Part shown: positions 1 through 8,967 of the stretch, piece after piece
Layout of the letters: each line of letters opens with the position of its first letter
How positions within the stretch are numbered: the first letter of the stretch is position 1
Assembly: GCF_042682545.1 (NCBI RefSeq)
Contig: NZ_JBHUHQ010000016.1
Reading direction: 5' to 3' (one strand)
Length of the DNA stretch: 64,000 nt
DNA from: Ornithinibacillus salinisoli
GTDB taxonomy: Bacteria; Bacillota; Bacilli; Bacillales; Amphibacillaceae
Notes under the pieces: model-generated
Told to the model about the DNA's origin: nothing
The model's database searches: none
Seen by the model: the letters and a program-made list of their open reading frames with translations, nothing else
Position numbers and translations under genes: made by a program

Positions 1-431
1 TTCATAACCTTTCACCAGCTCAACAACATATCTTATTTATCCTATCTACTAATGGAAACACATTAACCCCTTCTGAAATCAGCGAAATCGGTTGCTGGCA
101 CATTTCTACTGTTACAAGACTACTTAAACCATTAAAACAAAGAGGTTTTATCACGGTTATTCAAGATCCCAAACGATCAAAATTCAAGAAAGTTACAATT
201 ACCTCCTCTGGAAATGAATTATTTCAACAAATCGTTGCAACGATAGTAGAACAAGACTCCTTTCCTTTTGAAATGAGCCATTTGTCTAAAGAGGAATTGG
301 ATTCTTTCTTACATACTGGCAGGAAAATTCTTGATGCAAATAAAGGAGAAATGTTCGGAGAAAAATTATTTAATGCGAAGATAGATGGAGTGGATTATAC
401 AAATATTAATTTGGATGAAAAACCGTTATAG
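1..431 (+). CDS. MarR-family regulator, Hpr/ScoC-like (3' part only)
   Basis: The reading frame is open from the window edge to the TAG at 429-431, so the start lies outside. The visible 142 residues contain a winged helix-turn-helix: a stretch reading SEISEIGCWHISTVTRLLKPL is the recognition-helix region, followed by a wing (GFITVIQDPKRSKFKKV). The spacing and the tryptic HxST motif resemble B. subtilis Hpr (ScoC), a MarR-type repressor of proteases and sporulation genes, but the C-terminal tail differs. The MarR assignment is good; the Hpr assignment is tentative. The next gene begins about 110 bp downstream in the same direction without obvious coupling. Confidence 0.7.
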   Translation, partial: HNLSPAQQHILFILSTNGNTLTPSEISEIGCWHISTVTRLLKPLKQRGFITVIQDPKRSKFKKVTITSSGNELFQQIVATIVEQDSFPFEMSHLSKEELDSFLHTGRKILDANKGEMFGEKLFNAKIDGVDYTNINLDEKPL

Positions 432-543
432 TGATTTAATCTGAAATATTCTCCATTAAGCCAATGGCATTCATACAATTGTCATTTTTACTTGCTAATC
501 GATCTGGTATGATTAGGACAGTGTATGTGTTGGGGGAGATATA

Positions 544-1248
544 ATGTCAGATATCAATGTTTTTATTGCTTTCGGTGCGGGTTTGCTATCGTTCATTTCA
601 CCATGTGTTTTACCTCTTTATCCAGCTTTTTTGTCTTACATAACTGGTATGAGTGTTAGTGAATTGAAAGATGATAATCAGAAAGTGAATAAAAAAGCTT
701 TATTGCATACTATTTTTTTCTTGCTTGGTTTCTCGATTATCTTTATAATTCTTGGTTTTTATACATCTTTATTTTATGAATTTCTAACAGCTTATAAAGA
801 TATCATTCGTCAATTGGGAGCAATTGTAATTGTGTTTTTTGGTCTTGTTATTGTTGGCATATTTAACTTCGAGTTTTTAATGAAAGATAGAAAGATATCA
901 CTGAAAAACCGTCCAGCAGGATTTGTCGGTTCGTTTCTCATTGGGATGACATTCTCTATCGGGTGGACACCATGTATGGGACCAATTCTTGGAGTTATAG
1001 TTTCACTAACAGCGACTACTCCAGACATTGGTATGGTTATGATGATTAGCTATGTCCTTGGGTTTTCCATTCCGTTTTTCGTATTGTCCTTTTTTGTTGG
1101 TAAATTAAAGTGGATTAGAAATCATAGTACGAAATTAGTTAAGATTGGTGGCTATATCATGATTCTTTTAGGTGTAGCTTTGTTTTTTGACTGGATGACG
1201 AAGCTATCTGCCATTGTAGCTGGATGGCTAGGATTATTTGGATTGTAA
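544..1248 (+). CDS. ccdA: Cytochrome c biogenesis thiol-disulfide membrane protein CcdA
   Basis: This 234-residue protein is almost entirely hydrophobic with about six membrane helices, the size of B. subtilis CcdA (235). The two redox cysteines of the DsbD/CcdA family are visible in their usual contexts: C21 in SPCVLP and C144 in WTPCMGP. CcdA shuttles reducing equivalents from cytoplasmic thioredoxin to extracytoplasmic thiol proteins needed for cytochrome c maturation and spore cortex formation. The ATG follows a GGGGGAG ribosome site (about 532-538). It is a single-gene unit closed by a strong terminator at 1287-1321. Confidence 0.93.
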   Translation: MSDINVFIAFGAGLLSFISPCVLPLYPAFLSYITGMSVSELKDDNQKVNKKALLHTIFFLLGFSIIFIILGFYTSLFYEFLTAYKDIIRQLGAIVIVFFGLVIVGIFNFEFLMKDRKISLKNRPAGFVGSFLIGMTFSIGWTPCMGPILGVIVSLTATTPDIGMVMMISYVLGFSIPFFVLSFFVGKLKWIRNHSTKLVKIGGYIMILLGVALFFDWMTKLSAIVAGWLGLFGL

Positions 1249-1286
1249 ACGTATAAAATTAAATAATTTCTTTATTAGGTATTTCC

Positions 1287-1321
1287 AATCGCTCAAACCA
1301 TAGTCGTTTGAGCGATTTTTA
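1287..1321 (+). terminator. Rho-independent terminator after ccdA
   Basis: A perfect 12-bp stem (AATCGCTCAAAC with GTTTGAGCGATT) with a 7-nt loop is followed by a T run. Confidence 0.9.
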
Positions 1322-1428
1322 CTATGTTAAACTAAAATTAATCATTACTAAAAACATAAAATAGTCCATATATGCAACTTTTTCTAAGGAAACTGCATCT
1401 AAGTAGTGCAAGGGAGGGGAGAGCTAGA

Positions 1429-1995
1429 TTGCATCTTGTTAACAGGTTAATAGAGAGAGAAGAAAGTGCACTTATCGAGTTAATGAATGAATATGGAGAT
1501 TACTTATTACGAACAGCATATTTATTAGTAAAAGATCACCAAATAGCAGAAGAGGCTGTTCAAGATACGTTTATGACAGCATTTGATAAAATTAATCAGC
1601 TCGATGATCCTAGTAAACTAAAAAGCTGGCTCACCTCGATTGCTGTAAATCGTTGCCGTACACAAATGCGAAAGTGGAATTGGAAAAATATATTTCTAAA
1701 TTTAGAGATTGTTGAGAAGGTAAAAGAAGATAATTCTGTGCAAAGTCCAGAAGATGACCTACTTGTAGAAGTGTGGAATCAGAACTTAAGTAATGCCATT
1801 CAAAAACTAGATTATAAGTATAGAGAGGTTATCACACTGTTTTATTTTAGCGAATTTAAAATTCATGAAATTGCTAATCAAACAAATACCAAGGAGAGTA
1901 CAATTAAATCGAGGCTTAAAAGAGGTCGGATATTATTAAAAGAAATTTTGATGGAAGGAGAGGATTTTACTGATGGAAGACAAGAGACAATTTAA
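1429..1995 (+). CDS. ECF-type RNA polymerase sigma factor
   Basis: The product is about 188 residues. Region 2 (roughly residues 15-80) contains LVKDHQIAEEAVQDTFMTAF and the tryptophan-rich -10 recognition segment ending RCRTQMRKW. Region 4 (about 130-180) has YREVITLFYFSEFKIHEIA followed by the helix-turn-helix TKESTIKSRLKRGR. This is the two-domain ECF architecture of SigV/SigM/SigY-like factors. I chose the TTG at 1429 because a strong GGGAGGGG site sits at 1412-1419; an in-frame ATG at 1372 has no ribosome site and would add 19 atypical residues. The gene overlaps the next one by 23 bp, so translation is probably coupled to its likely anti-sigma partner. Which ECF subgroup it belongs to cannot be told here. 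Confidence 0.9.
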   Translation: MHLVNRLIEREESALIELMNEYGDYLLRTAYLLVKDHQIAEEAVQDTFMTAFDKINQLDDPSKLKSWLTSIAVNRCRTQMRKWNWKNIFLNLEIVEKVKEDNSVQSPEDDLLVEVWNQNLSNAIQKLDYKYREVITLFYFSEFKIHEIANQTNTKESTIKSRLKRGRILLKEILMEGEDFTDGRQETI

Positions 1996-2293
1996 AAAAC
2001 AGCTGGATAAAGAATTAGCTTCGATTACGTTTTGTAAACAAAATAATGTGCTTGATCGTGCCTATCCAAGGACATGGAAGGATAAAATTCGTAACCTTTG
2101 GAATAAAGAAGTTGAAGTTCCTCTCCTGCCAATAAGTGCAGTTTGTGTGATCATTATGTTTTCATTTGGATATAAGGAATTTTACTTGAATCAGCACCAA
2201 GTGATAACTAATGAAAATGTGTTAATTGAGGTTGCTGGAAATACATATTGGAAAGAGGATTTGGAGAGGGCGATGATTAGAAATGAAGATTAA
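1973..2293 (+). CDS. Small single-pass membrane protein, probable anti-sigma factor
   Basis: This 106-residue protein has a charged N-terminal cytoplasmic half (about 1-48), one membrane helix (about 50-68, ISAVCVIIMFSFGY) and a short outside tail. Its position, start inside the sigma gene with an AAGGAGAGG site at 1954-1962, and topology are what is expected of an ECF anti-sigma factor. I see no HxxxCxxC zinc anti-sigma motif, so it is not a ZAS-type protein. The function is inferred from context only; the sequence alone is not diagnostic. It overlaps the downstream gene by 11 bp. Confidence 0.7.
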   Translation: MEDKRQFKKQLDKELASITFCKQNNVLDRAYPRTWKDKIRNLWNKEVEVPLLPISAVCVIIMFSFGYKEFYLNQHQVITNENVLIEVAGNTYWKEDLERAMIRNED

Positions 2294-4553
2294 GATAAAG
2301 GTAAAACATCTTGTTTTAGTTATAGCTGTTTGCTTTTTATCTATACCATTTATGACATCTTTTATTGTCCCTCAAATTGAATTATATGTGGCGGATAAAA
2401 AACTAGAAGATGGAAAATCAGGGGGAAAGGCGCTGATGATGGATGCATTAGAGGGACCTCTGTTGCCTGGGCAGAAATGGGATAAAATTATAAAATATAT
2501 CGTAGGAAGTGGAGTTGCAGGGGGATATGATATTTATGTTGGTCCTTCCATGACTACTCATAGCGGTCATGCTATAACTGAGGCAAATTTTACTTGGGAG
2601 GAGAAATTACCTTATTTATATGATTACTTGGATAACGGTCCAGTAGATGGTTATTTAGGAAGCGTGGCTAAAGAGCTAGCTTCCTATTATCAACGGGAAA
2701 GGCAGTTAAATAAAGCGGATGAAGTATTGTTAAAAGCGATAAATAGATTTTCAGCAACTCGATATTCAAGTCATCAGGATGAGCTGCTATTAGAGCGGGT
2801 AAAAATAGCTATAAACGAATCTAAATTAGAAAAAGCAAAAAAATATATTCAAGAGTTAATTCAAACAATTGATCCAGAAAACTACTATAAAAACGCTGAA
2901 ATAGCAAAGTTAAGAGCGGAAATAATTATTCGACAAGGAAATTTAAAGAAAGCATACAAGGAAATTAAAACAGCTCTAAATAAATATGAAGATGATTGGG
3001 AAAAAGAGAATACTAGATTGACCGAGGAAATAGAAGGGGATACGGAAGAAATTAATATTGAAAATACGGTTATCTATCAACAATTGCAGTCATTAGAATG
3101 GCATTTGTCCAAAGCGATTGAAAATGGTGACGAATCAATTGTTACAGTTAATGGCAAGGTTGTTCGTAATGATGGAACACCACTAAAAAATGCTGGGGTT
3201 TTTCTACGCAAAGAAAGTGCTGTAAATAGTAGTATTACAGAAGATGAACCTTATCCAGTAATAACTGATGAAAATGGCAACTTTGAAATTAGCGGTGTAA
3301 TACCAGGGAGTTATCAAATCTTTTTAGGTTTTATGTTTGAGCAAATCGACGGTTGGACATGGCCTATCAATAGTAATGAATGGATTGAAGTAGATGGGAG
3401 TGAGGATATTCAGTATAACATCACATTACATCCACTAATGGATATATATTCGCCAGTCAATCAAGAAAAGATCGCGGATAAGGAAGTAACGTTTACTTGG
3501 GAAGAGATAGATGGTGCCGCATATTATAACATTAATCTAGGAGTGGGTATAGAGTCAGGATCTGTTGGAGCAAGTTTTAAAACAGAAATCAAAGATACGC
3601 AACTAACGGTTCCAATTGAGAGGTTATATGATAAACAAATAGGATTATTAATTGGAGATGAAGATATTGTTGACCCGTATCCATTGTTGGGATTTACAAA
3701 TCCAAATAATCGGTTTTCCTGGAGTGTTGAAGCATATAATGTTAATCATGAGCTCATAACTCGCAGCAATGGATATAGACTTAATGGGGATACAATTGGA
3801 AATTTACCCTTCTTTCATTTACATAAACGACAACTAACAAACGCCGATCGTCTATTGATAGAGAAAAAGGAAAAGGAAGCATTAGTTGCATACAAAAAAA
3901 ACTATGAAGAAAATCCTGATGATATCCATAGTTTACGTATGATAGTTCGAATGATTGGGATGGAAGGAGACGGATCTCTTGAGACAAGGAATCAATTAGC
4001 ATTGCCATACTTAATCGAATTGGCAGAAAAGTCTTCTTCTCCTGAGTATTCCTATGAAGTAGTAAATTACTATTATGAAAAAGAGGATTGGAAAGCTTAT
4101 CACAAATGGTACGAACGATATGCTGAGTTAAATGATGGAGTGGTATCGGAATATATTCAAGGAACCTTTGCTAGTGCATTAATGAAACAAGAAAAGCTTG
4201 AAGAGTCTAGAGAACTTTTTCAAGAGGTAATGCAAAAAGATGAAAGTAACTATTTTGTTGGTAATTGGTTAGCTGTTGAGATATATCTAAGTGAGGATTT
4301 TAATAAAGCGATAGAAATAGCTAAAGAACATCCAGATAAAACGTATCTAGGTCATGGTGAAACTCGTAAAGATTGGTTGACCTTAGTGAAAAAACTACAA
4401 GAGGAAAGTGTTCCGTTTACAAATTACGAACAAGAATTAAAGAATGTACTAGAATTATATTTTAAAAGTAATGAAGAAGAGTTAACACAGTGGATAGAAG
4501 CAACCGATAAACAAGCATTAAAGAAGTTTATAAAAGCGATCAGAGAAATATAG
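2283..4553 (+). CDS. Large membrane-anchored protein with TPR-like repeats and a carboxypeptidase-regulatory-like domain
   Basis: This 756-residue protein starts with a positively charged segment and one hydrophobic helix (about 8-30), so it is probably anchored with its bulk outside. Helical repeats of TPR type occupy about residues 110-250 (NKADEVLLKAINRFSA, LEKAKKYIQELIQT, GNLKKAYKEIKTALNKY) and again about 520-720. Between them lies a beta-rich block at about 286-365 (NGKVVRNDGTPLKNAGVFLR, TDENGNFEISGVIPGSYQI), which is the CarboxypepD_reg-like fold, followed by an Ig/Fn3-like segment. It overlaps the upstream small membrane gene, forming a three-gene unit with the ECF sigma factor. I infer a signal-sensing or effector role; no catalytic residues are seen. 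Confidence 0.8.
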   Translation: MKIKIKVKHLVLVIAVCFLSIPFMTSFIVPQIELYVADKKLEDGKSGGKALMMDALEGPLLPGQKWDKIIKYIVGSGVAGGYDIYVGPSMTTHSGHAITEANFTWEEKLPYLYDYLDNGPVDGYLGSVAKELASYYQRERQLNKADEVLLKAINRFSATRYSSHQDELLLERVKIAINESKLEKAKKYIQELIQTIDPENYYKNAEIAKLRAEIIIRQGNLKKAYKEIKTALNKYEDDWEKENTRLTEEIEGDTEEINIENTVIYQQLQSLEWHLSKAIENGDESIVTVNGKVVRNDGTPLKNAGVFLRKESAVNSSITEDEPYPVITDENGNFEISGVIPGSYQIFLGFMFEQIDGWTWPINSNEWIEVDGSEDIQYNITLHPLMDIYSPVNQEKIADKEVTFTWEEIDGAAYYNINLGVGIESGSVGASFKTEIKDTQLTVPIERLYDKQIGLLIGDEDIVDPYPLLGFTNPNNRFSWSVEAYNVNHELITRSNGYRLNGDTIGNLPFFHLHKRQLTNADRLLIEKKEKEALVAYKKNYEENPDDIHSLRMIVRMIGMEGDGSLETRNQLALPYLIELAEKSSSPEYSYEVVNYYYEKEDWKAYHKWYERYAELNDGVVSEYIQGTFASALMKQEKLEESRELFQEVMQKDESNYFVGNWLAVEIYLSEDFNKAIEIAKEHPDKTYLGHGETRKDWLTLVKKLQEESVPFTNYEQELKNVLELYFKSNEEELTQWIEATDKQALKKFIKAIREI

Positions 4554-4568
4554 TTACCTTACATTTTT

Positions 4569-4604
4569 CCCGATATTGGATGATTCCAATATACGGGTTT
4601 TTTT
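4569..4604 (+). terminator. Terminator after the ECF cassette
   Basis: The stem CCCGATATTGGA pairs with TCCAATATACGGG (one bulge) and is followed by seven T. Confidence 0.88.
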
Positions 4605-4673
4605 ATAAAGGAAAAATACACTTGAATGGCGAATTAATTTAAATGGAACTATAAAATTAAAGGAGATGAAGAA

Positions 4674-5114
4674 ATGAATCGATTAAATTTAGTGACCTTA
4701 GGTGCAAAAGATATGGTAGAATCGCTTAAATTTTACCGTGAAGGATTAGGTTTTGATGTTCTGGTATACGGAAGTGAAGAGTCTCCAGATGTTATTTTCT
4801 TTAAAAATGGGGGTACGAAAATATCACTTTTTCAAATTGATAGTTTAGTGAAAGATATTAATGAGGAGAACCCTCCAAAACTAGTAGAAGGTTTTGGTGG
4901 CATTACGCTTGCCTATAACGGTAAATCCAAAGAAGAAGTTGATGAAATATTTGAAATGGCAAAAAATGCTGGAGCAACTATAGTTAAACCACCAGAAAAA
5001 GTATTTTGGGGAGGCTATAGTGGCTATTTTCAAGACCCTAATGGTTATTATTGGGAAGTTGCTTATGGTGAGATGTGGGAATTTGATGAAAATGACATGT
5101 TAATCATTAAATAA
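4674..5114 (+). CDS. VOC (glyoxalase/dioxygenase superfamily) protein
   Basis: At 146 residues this is a single two-module VOC domain: an N-terminal betaalphabeta unit (NLVTLGAKDMVESLKFYREGLGF) and a C-terminal unit ending in YFQDPNGYYWEVAY, the characteristic VOC strand with the metal-ligand glutamate. The family includes glyoxalases, extradiol dioxygenases and antibiotic-binding proteins; the substrate cannot be called. The AAAGGAGATGAAG ribosome site just before 4674 supports the start. It stands alone between a terminator and the next gene. Confidence 0.85.
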   Translation: MNRLNLVTLGAKDMVESLKFYREGLGFDVLVYGSEESPDVIFFKNGGTKISLFQIDSLVKDINEENPPKLVEGFGGITLAYNGKSKEEVDEIFEMAKNAGATIVKPPEKVFWGGYSGYFQDPNGYYWEVAYGEMWEFDENDMLIIK

Positions 5115-5187
5115 CCGATTCAAGATACATGAAACCTTTTTAAATCCTCCTCGTATGTAATAGTAAATAATAAATTGGGGGATTTAT

Positions 5188-6126
5188 ATGTTTCAAAATT
5201 TAAATGAGCAAATCGTACGGGTAAAGGGAGATATTCGTAAGAAGGGTAAATTCGAGAAGCAATTAACCGATTACGAAAATGAGTTACAAGAAGTTGAGGA
5301 TACAATTAAAAACGTATCTGAACAGCTAGAAAAAGAAAAGAAAGATGTGCAAAAATTAGAGGGAATAAGTATTACGAATTTAATCTCAAGCATAGTTGGA
5401 ACAAAATACGAAAGATTAGATAAAGAAGAAAAAGAAGTAGCTGCTGTACAACTTCAACTTGAAGAAGCAAAGAAAACGAAACATGAAATAGTAGATGAAA
5501 TGACTGTTGTACACCAAAAACGGAAACTTGTAATGAATAGTGAGCAGGAATATCAAGAATTATTACAGACAAAAGAAGCGCTAATTAAGGATAGTAACTC
5601 AGATTACTCGGACAAACTATTTCGTTTAGATGAGGAAGAAGCTGATGTGCAAGCATATCTTACGGAATTGGGAGAGGCAATTACAGCAGGTGAAAATGTT
5701 AAATGGGCACTCCTTCAAGCAATTGACTCCCTTCAAAGCGCCAAAGGCTGGGGGACGTGGGATATGGTTGGTGGTGGAATGATATCCAGTGCGATAAAAC
5801 ATGACCATATTGATCAAGCCACGGACCAGATTCATATCGCACAATCGAAAATGCGAAAGTTTCAAAAAGAATTACTAGACGTAAATGAAGTAGCAGCTAT
5901 GCATGTGGATATGTCTGGATTATTAAAGTTTGCTGACTTTTTCTTTGATGGATTTATCGTAGATTGGATGGTACAGGGACGAATTAACGATTCATTACAG
6001 CAAACAAAGGAACAATTATCACATGTTAATAACATTCTTTCCAAATTAAAATCACAAGAAGAACAAAGCGAAAATAACCTAAACCAGTTAAAAATAGACA
6101 AGAAAAATGTAATAGAAACATTGTAG
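5188..6126 (+). CDS. Cytosolic coiled-coil protein of unknown function
   Basis: The 312-residue product is largely helical. Heptad-like charged stretches run over about residues 15-75 and 90-155 (for example NELQEVEDTIKNVSEQLEKEK), then a glycine-containing central segment (about 185-200, SAKGWGTWDMVGGGMISSA), and a further coiled coil near the C-terminus. No signal peptide or membrane helix is visible. The glycine-rich WGTWD patch between coiled coils is the only distinctive signature. I do not recognise the family. A good GGGGGA site precedes the ATG. Confidence 0.8.
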   Translation: MFQNLNEQIVRVKGDIRKKGKFEKQLTDYENELQEVEDTIKNVSEQLEKEKKDVQKLEGISITNLISSIVGTKYERLDKEEKEVAAVQLQLEEAKKTKHEIVDEMTVVHQKRKLVMNSEQEYQELLQTKEALIKDSNSDYSDKLFRLDEEEADVQAYLTELGEAITAGENVKWALLQAIDSLQSAKGWGTWDMVGGGMISSAIKHDHIDQATDQIHIAQSKMRKFQKELLDVNEVAAMHVDMSGLLKFADFFFDGFIVDWMVQGRINDSLQQTKEQLSHVNNILSKLKSQEEQSENNLNQLKIDKKNVIETL

Positions 6127-6132
6127 GTTTAC

Positions 6133-6166
6133 AGGTACTCTGACTAAAAAATCTGAGTACCTTTAT
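6133..6166 (+). terminator. Hairpin, probable terminator of the coiled-coil gene
   Basis: AGGTACTC pairs with GAGTACCT around an A-rich loop; the following T tract is interrupted (TTTATTCATTTT), so termination may be partial. Confidence 0.55.
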
Positions 6167-6294
6167 TCATTTTAATATTTTAATAATAGAAGGTAAAATC
6201 ATACAAATTCTACATAAATGAGTAGTTATTTCTGTTAATCTAACGATAGTATAGGTAAAATATGAAGTAGTATTAATGGAGAGGGGAAATTATC

Positions 6295-7350
6295 GTGAGT
6301 ACATATCCAAATGTAAAAGAAACGAAAGAACTCATAAAAAAAATTGTGTCTATTCCAAGCCCATCAGGATTTACTTCCAATGTGATCGCATTTGTAGAAG
6401 ATTATTTAAAAGCATTACATGTAGAAACGAAACGTAATCGTAAAGGTGGATTAATTGCAACCTTGCCTGGAGAGAACACTGATGAGCACCGCATGTTAAC
6501 AGCCCATGTAGATACGTTAGGAGCTATGGTGAAAGAAGTGAAAAGTAATGGACGACTTCGCCTAGATTTGATTGGTGGCTTCCGCTATAACGCAATTGAA
6601 GGGGAGTATTGTGAAATTCATACTTCGAACGGTAAAGTTTTAACAGGAACCATTTTAATGCATCAGACTTCTGTTCATGTGTATAAGGATGCTGGAAAAG
6701 CAGAGCGAAATCAAGAAAATATGGAAGTTCGTATCGATGCAAAGGTAGAAAATGCGGATGATATTCGATCACTTGGAATAGAAGTAGGGGATTTTGTTTC
6801 GTTTGATCCACGTGTGCAGGAAACAGAAAATGGATTTATTAAATCTCGTCACTTAGATGATAAAGCAAGTGTGGCGATTCTTTTGCAATTAATTAAACGA
6901 ATAAAGGAAGAAAATATCACATTACCATATACCACCCATTTCTTAATTTCGAATAATGAAGAGATTGGCTATGGTGGTAATTCCAATGTAACTCCAGAAA
7001 CAGTAGAATACTTAGCTGTTGATATGGGAGCAATGGGTGATGGACAGTCCACAGATGAGTACACGGTATCTATTTGTGTCAAGGATGCTACTGGCCCCTA
7101 TCATTATGGGCTACGCAAACATTTAGTTGATCTGGCAGAAAAAAATAACATCGGCTATAAACTTGATATTTACCCTTATTATGGGTCTGATGCATCTGCT
7201 GCTATCAAATCTGGGCATGATATTGTACATGGTTTAATTGGCCCAGGAATTGATTCTTCCCATGCTTATGAAAGAACACATGAATCCTCATTAGCACAAA
7301 CAGAGCAATTAGTTTATCAGTATGTAAAATCTGAAATGGTATCCTATTAA
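6295..7350 (+). CDS. M42-family metallo-aminopeptidase
   Basis: This is a 351-residue dinuclear-metal peptidase of the M42 (glutamyl/deblocking aminopeptidase, FrvX/YtoP/YsdC) family. All expected residues are seen: H71 and D73 (AHVDTLG), bridging D188 (HLDDK), catalytic E222 with ligand E223 (NNEEIG), D243 (DMGAMG) and H323 (SSHAYERTH). It trims N-terminal residues from peptides in the cytoplasm. The start is GTG at 6295 behind GAGAGGGG. B. subtilis has two relatives, YsdC and YtoP; this one appears closer to YtoP in length, which is only a guess. Confidence 0.92.
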   Translation: MSTYPNVKETKELIKKIVSIPSPSGFTSNVIAFVEDYLKALHVETKRNRKGGLIATLPGENTDEHRMLTAHVDTLGAMVKEVKSNGRLRLDLIGGFRYNAIEGEYCEIHTSNGKVLTGTILMHQTSVHVYKDAGKAERNQENMEVRIDAKVENADDIRSLGIEVGDFVSFDPRVQETENGFIKSRHLDDKASVAILLQLIKRIKEENITLPYTTHFLISNNEEIGYGGNSNVTPETVEYLAVDMGAMGDGQSTDEYTVSICVKDATGPYHYGLRKHLVDLAEKNNIGYKLDIYPYYGSDASAAIKSGHDIVHGLIGPGIDSSHAYERTHESSLAQTEQLVYQYVKSEMVSY

Positions 7351-7395
7351 AAAAAGTGAAGTAGCCTAAGTTGTGGCTACTTCACTTTTTTTTAT
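7349..7395. terminator. Bidirectional terminator between convergent genes
   Basis: A 16-bp stem (AAAAAGTGAAGTAGCC with its complement) is flanked by A and T runs on both sides, so it can stop the peptidase transcript and the opposing hemolysin III gene. Confidence 0.92.
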
Positions 7396-8039
7396 AATAT
7401 ATAATAATATACACAAAGGAAGTGAAATAAACTTCCAAATAATATAAAGATATGAAAAATCTCGTGAAATCCCATATGTTTAAATTCTAGAAATCTAGGT
7501 TTTAGCCAGTATATAAAACCACCTAAAGTATAAGCAATACCACCAAGAATTAGTAAAAGCAATCCATTTGTACCAATAATATTTGCTAGTGAAGAACTAA
7601 AGAAAATAACAATCCATCCCATGGCAATATATAATCCGGTGGATAACCATCTCGGTGCTTGGAACCATATCAATTTGTAAAGAACTCCAATCAAAGCTAG
7701 TCCATTGATTACACCAAACAGAACCCAACCAGTAACCCCGTTTAAGCTTATTAAACAAATTGGTGTATAGGTCCCAGCTATTAATACAAAAATCATCGAG
7801 TGATCAATTTTTCGTAAAAATGCAATGACATGATCTTTTGCTACTACCATATGATAAGTAGCAGAAGCGGAATACAGTAATATCATACTGACTCCGAATA
7901 TGATTACAGCCATGATGGTCAGTATAGAACCTGATTCAGAGGAGGCTTTTATAACAAGTGCAAGAAGTCCAATAAAAGCTAATAGGGCTCCAAATAAATG
8001 CGTCAATCCATTAATAGGTTCTCGAATATACAATCCCAT
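7392..8039 (-). CDS. trhA: Hemolysin III / PAQR-family membrane protein TrhA
   Basis: The 215-residue product has seven predicted membrane helices and the PAQR/hemolysin III signatures: an N-terminal EPINGLTHLFGA, a central SATYH near residue 60 and KIDHSMIF, and a C-terminal GFHEIFHIF. The conserved histidines (in SATYH, and in HEIFHIF) are the presumed zinc site of this family. Bacterial members affect membrane energy homeostasis; the hemolysin label is historical. The minus-strand ATG at 8039 follows an AAAGGGG site. It is a single gene. Confidence 0.9.
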   Translation of the reverse strand: MGLYIREPINGLTHLFGALLAFIGLLALVIKASSESGSILTIMAVIIFGVSMILLYSASATYHMVVAKDHVIAFLRKIDHSMIFVLIAGTYTPICLISLNGVTGWVLFGVINGLALIGVLYKLIWFQAPRWLSTGLYIAMGWIVIFFSSSLANIIGTNGLLLLILGGIAYTLGGFIYWLKPRFLEFKHMGFHEIFHIFILFGSLFHFLCVYYYIL

Positions 8040-8180
8040 GTACCATTACCCCTTTACTCTATAACATAGTTTTTAATACTACATAACACAATACACCCAT
8101 TTCAATATGTAGTCAAGCTTTACTTTCATGCCGTTTTCACCGTATAATAGACCCATATCTTACGTAATGAGGTTTTTATA

Positions 8181-8762
8181 ATGGAAAAATTAAATGAATT
8201 ATTGGATGGTTTATATTTAGATAACCATCTATCAATTAAGGAAATGCCCGATTTAGACTTATACATGGATCAAGTCATTCAACTTTTTGAAAGTAAGTTT
8301 GCTAGTTCAAAAAGAAATGAAGAAGAAAAAATATTAACTAAAACAATGATTAATAATTATGCAAAAGGCAAATTATTATTTCCGATAAAAAATAAGAAGT
8401 ATTCGAAGGACCATTTGATTTTAATCAGTTTGATTTATCAATTGAAAGGTGCTTTATCAATTAAAGACATAAAAACTGCTTTGGAGCATGTAAACGAAAA
8501 AATTACGAATGATAATTTCAATGTAGATGATCTTTATGAGATTTATCTATATCTATCCGAGTATAATCGGGAGCAGTTTCGAGAGGATGCGCATGAATGT
8601 GCAAGTGAAGTGAATCGTCAGGTTAGTTTGATGGAGAATAGCGATTCGGATTATCTAGAGCAATTGTTGTTGGCTATTTCTTTCGTCAATATGAGCAATT
8701 ACTATCGAAGAGCGGCAGAAAGAATAGTTGATGAAATCGGAAAAGGGAAGGAAACTACTTAA
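8181..8762 (+). CDS. DUF1836-domain regulator-like protein
   Basis: This 193-residue protein carries the DUF1836 pattern at about residues 20-125: an N-terminal helix-turn-helix-like segment (LTKTMINNYAKGKLLFPIKNKKYSKDHLILI, reported here only as pattern positions 54-80) followed by helices resembling MerR-type regulators. B. subtilis YkrK, a repressor of htpX, has this domain. DNA binding is therefore likely but the target is unknown. The terminator overlaps the last codons. Confidence 0.8.
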   Translation: MEKLNELLDGLYLDNHLSIKEMPDLDLYMDQVIQLFESKFASSKRNEEEKILTKTMINNYAKGKLLFPIKNKKYSKDHLILISLIYQLKGALSIKDIKTALEHVNEKITNDNFNVDDLYEIYLYLSEYNREQFREDAHECASEVNRQVSLMENSDSDYLEQLLLAISFVNMSNYYRRAAERIVDEIGKGKETT

Positions 8763-8788
8763 GTAGGTTTCTTTCCCTTTTCCTTTAT
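8739..8788 (+). terminator. Long-stem terminator overlapping the end of the DUF1836 gene
   Basis: About 22 bp of nearly perfect stem (GGAAAAGGGAAGGAAACTAC against GTAGGTTTCTTTCCCTTTTCC) begins inside the final codons and is followed by a T-containing tail. Confidence 0.85.
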
Positions 8789-8967
8789 AACTAGGATAAG
8801 AAGTTATGGCTAGTGGTCGCTGTTATTTATACATGATATGGTAAAATATAAGTAGGTTTGGCATTATTTTCGATCATTGAAAAATATGATAAAAATGCTA
8901 TTGATGAGGGTAGATACTTTATTATCTACGAAAGCGTATAAATAGATAAGAGTAAGGAGAGGTAGAA

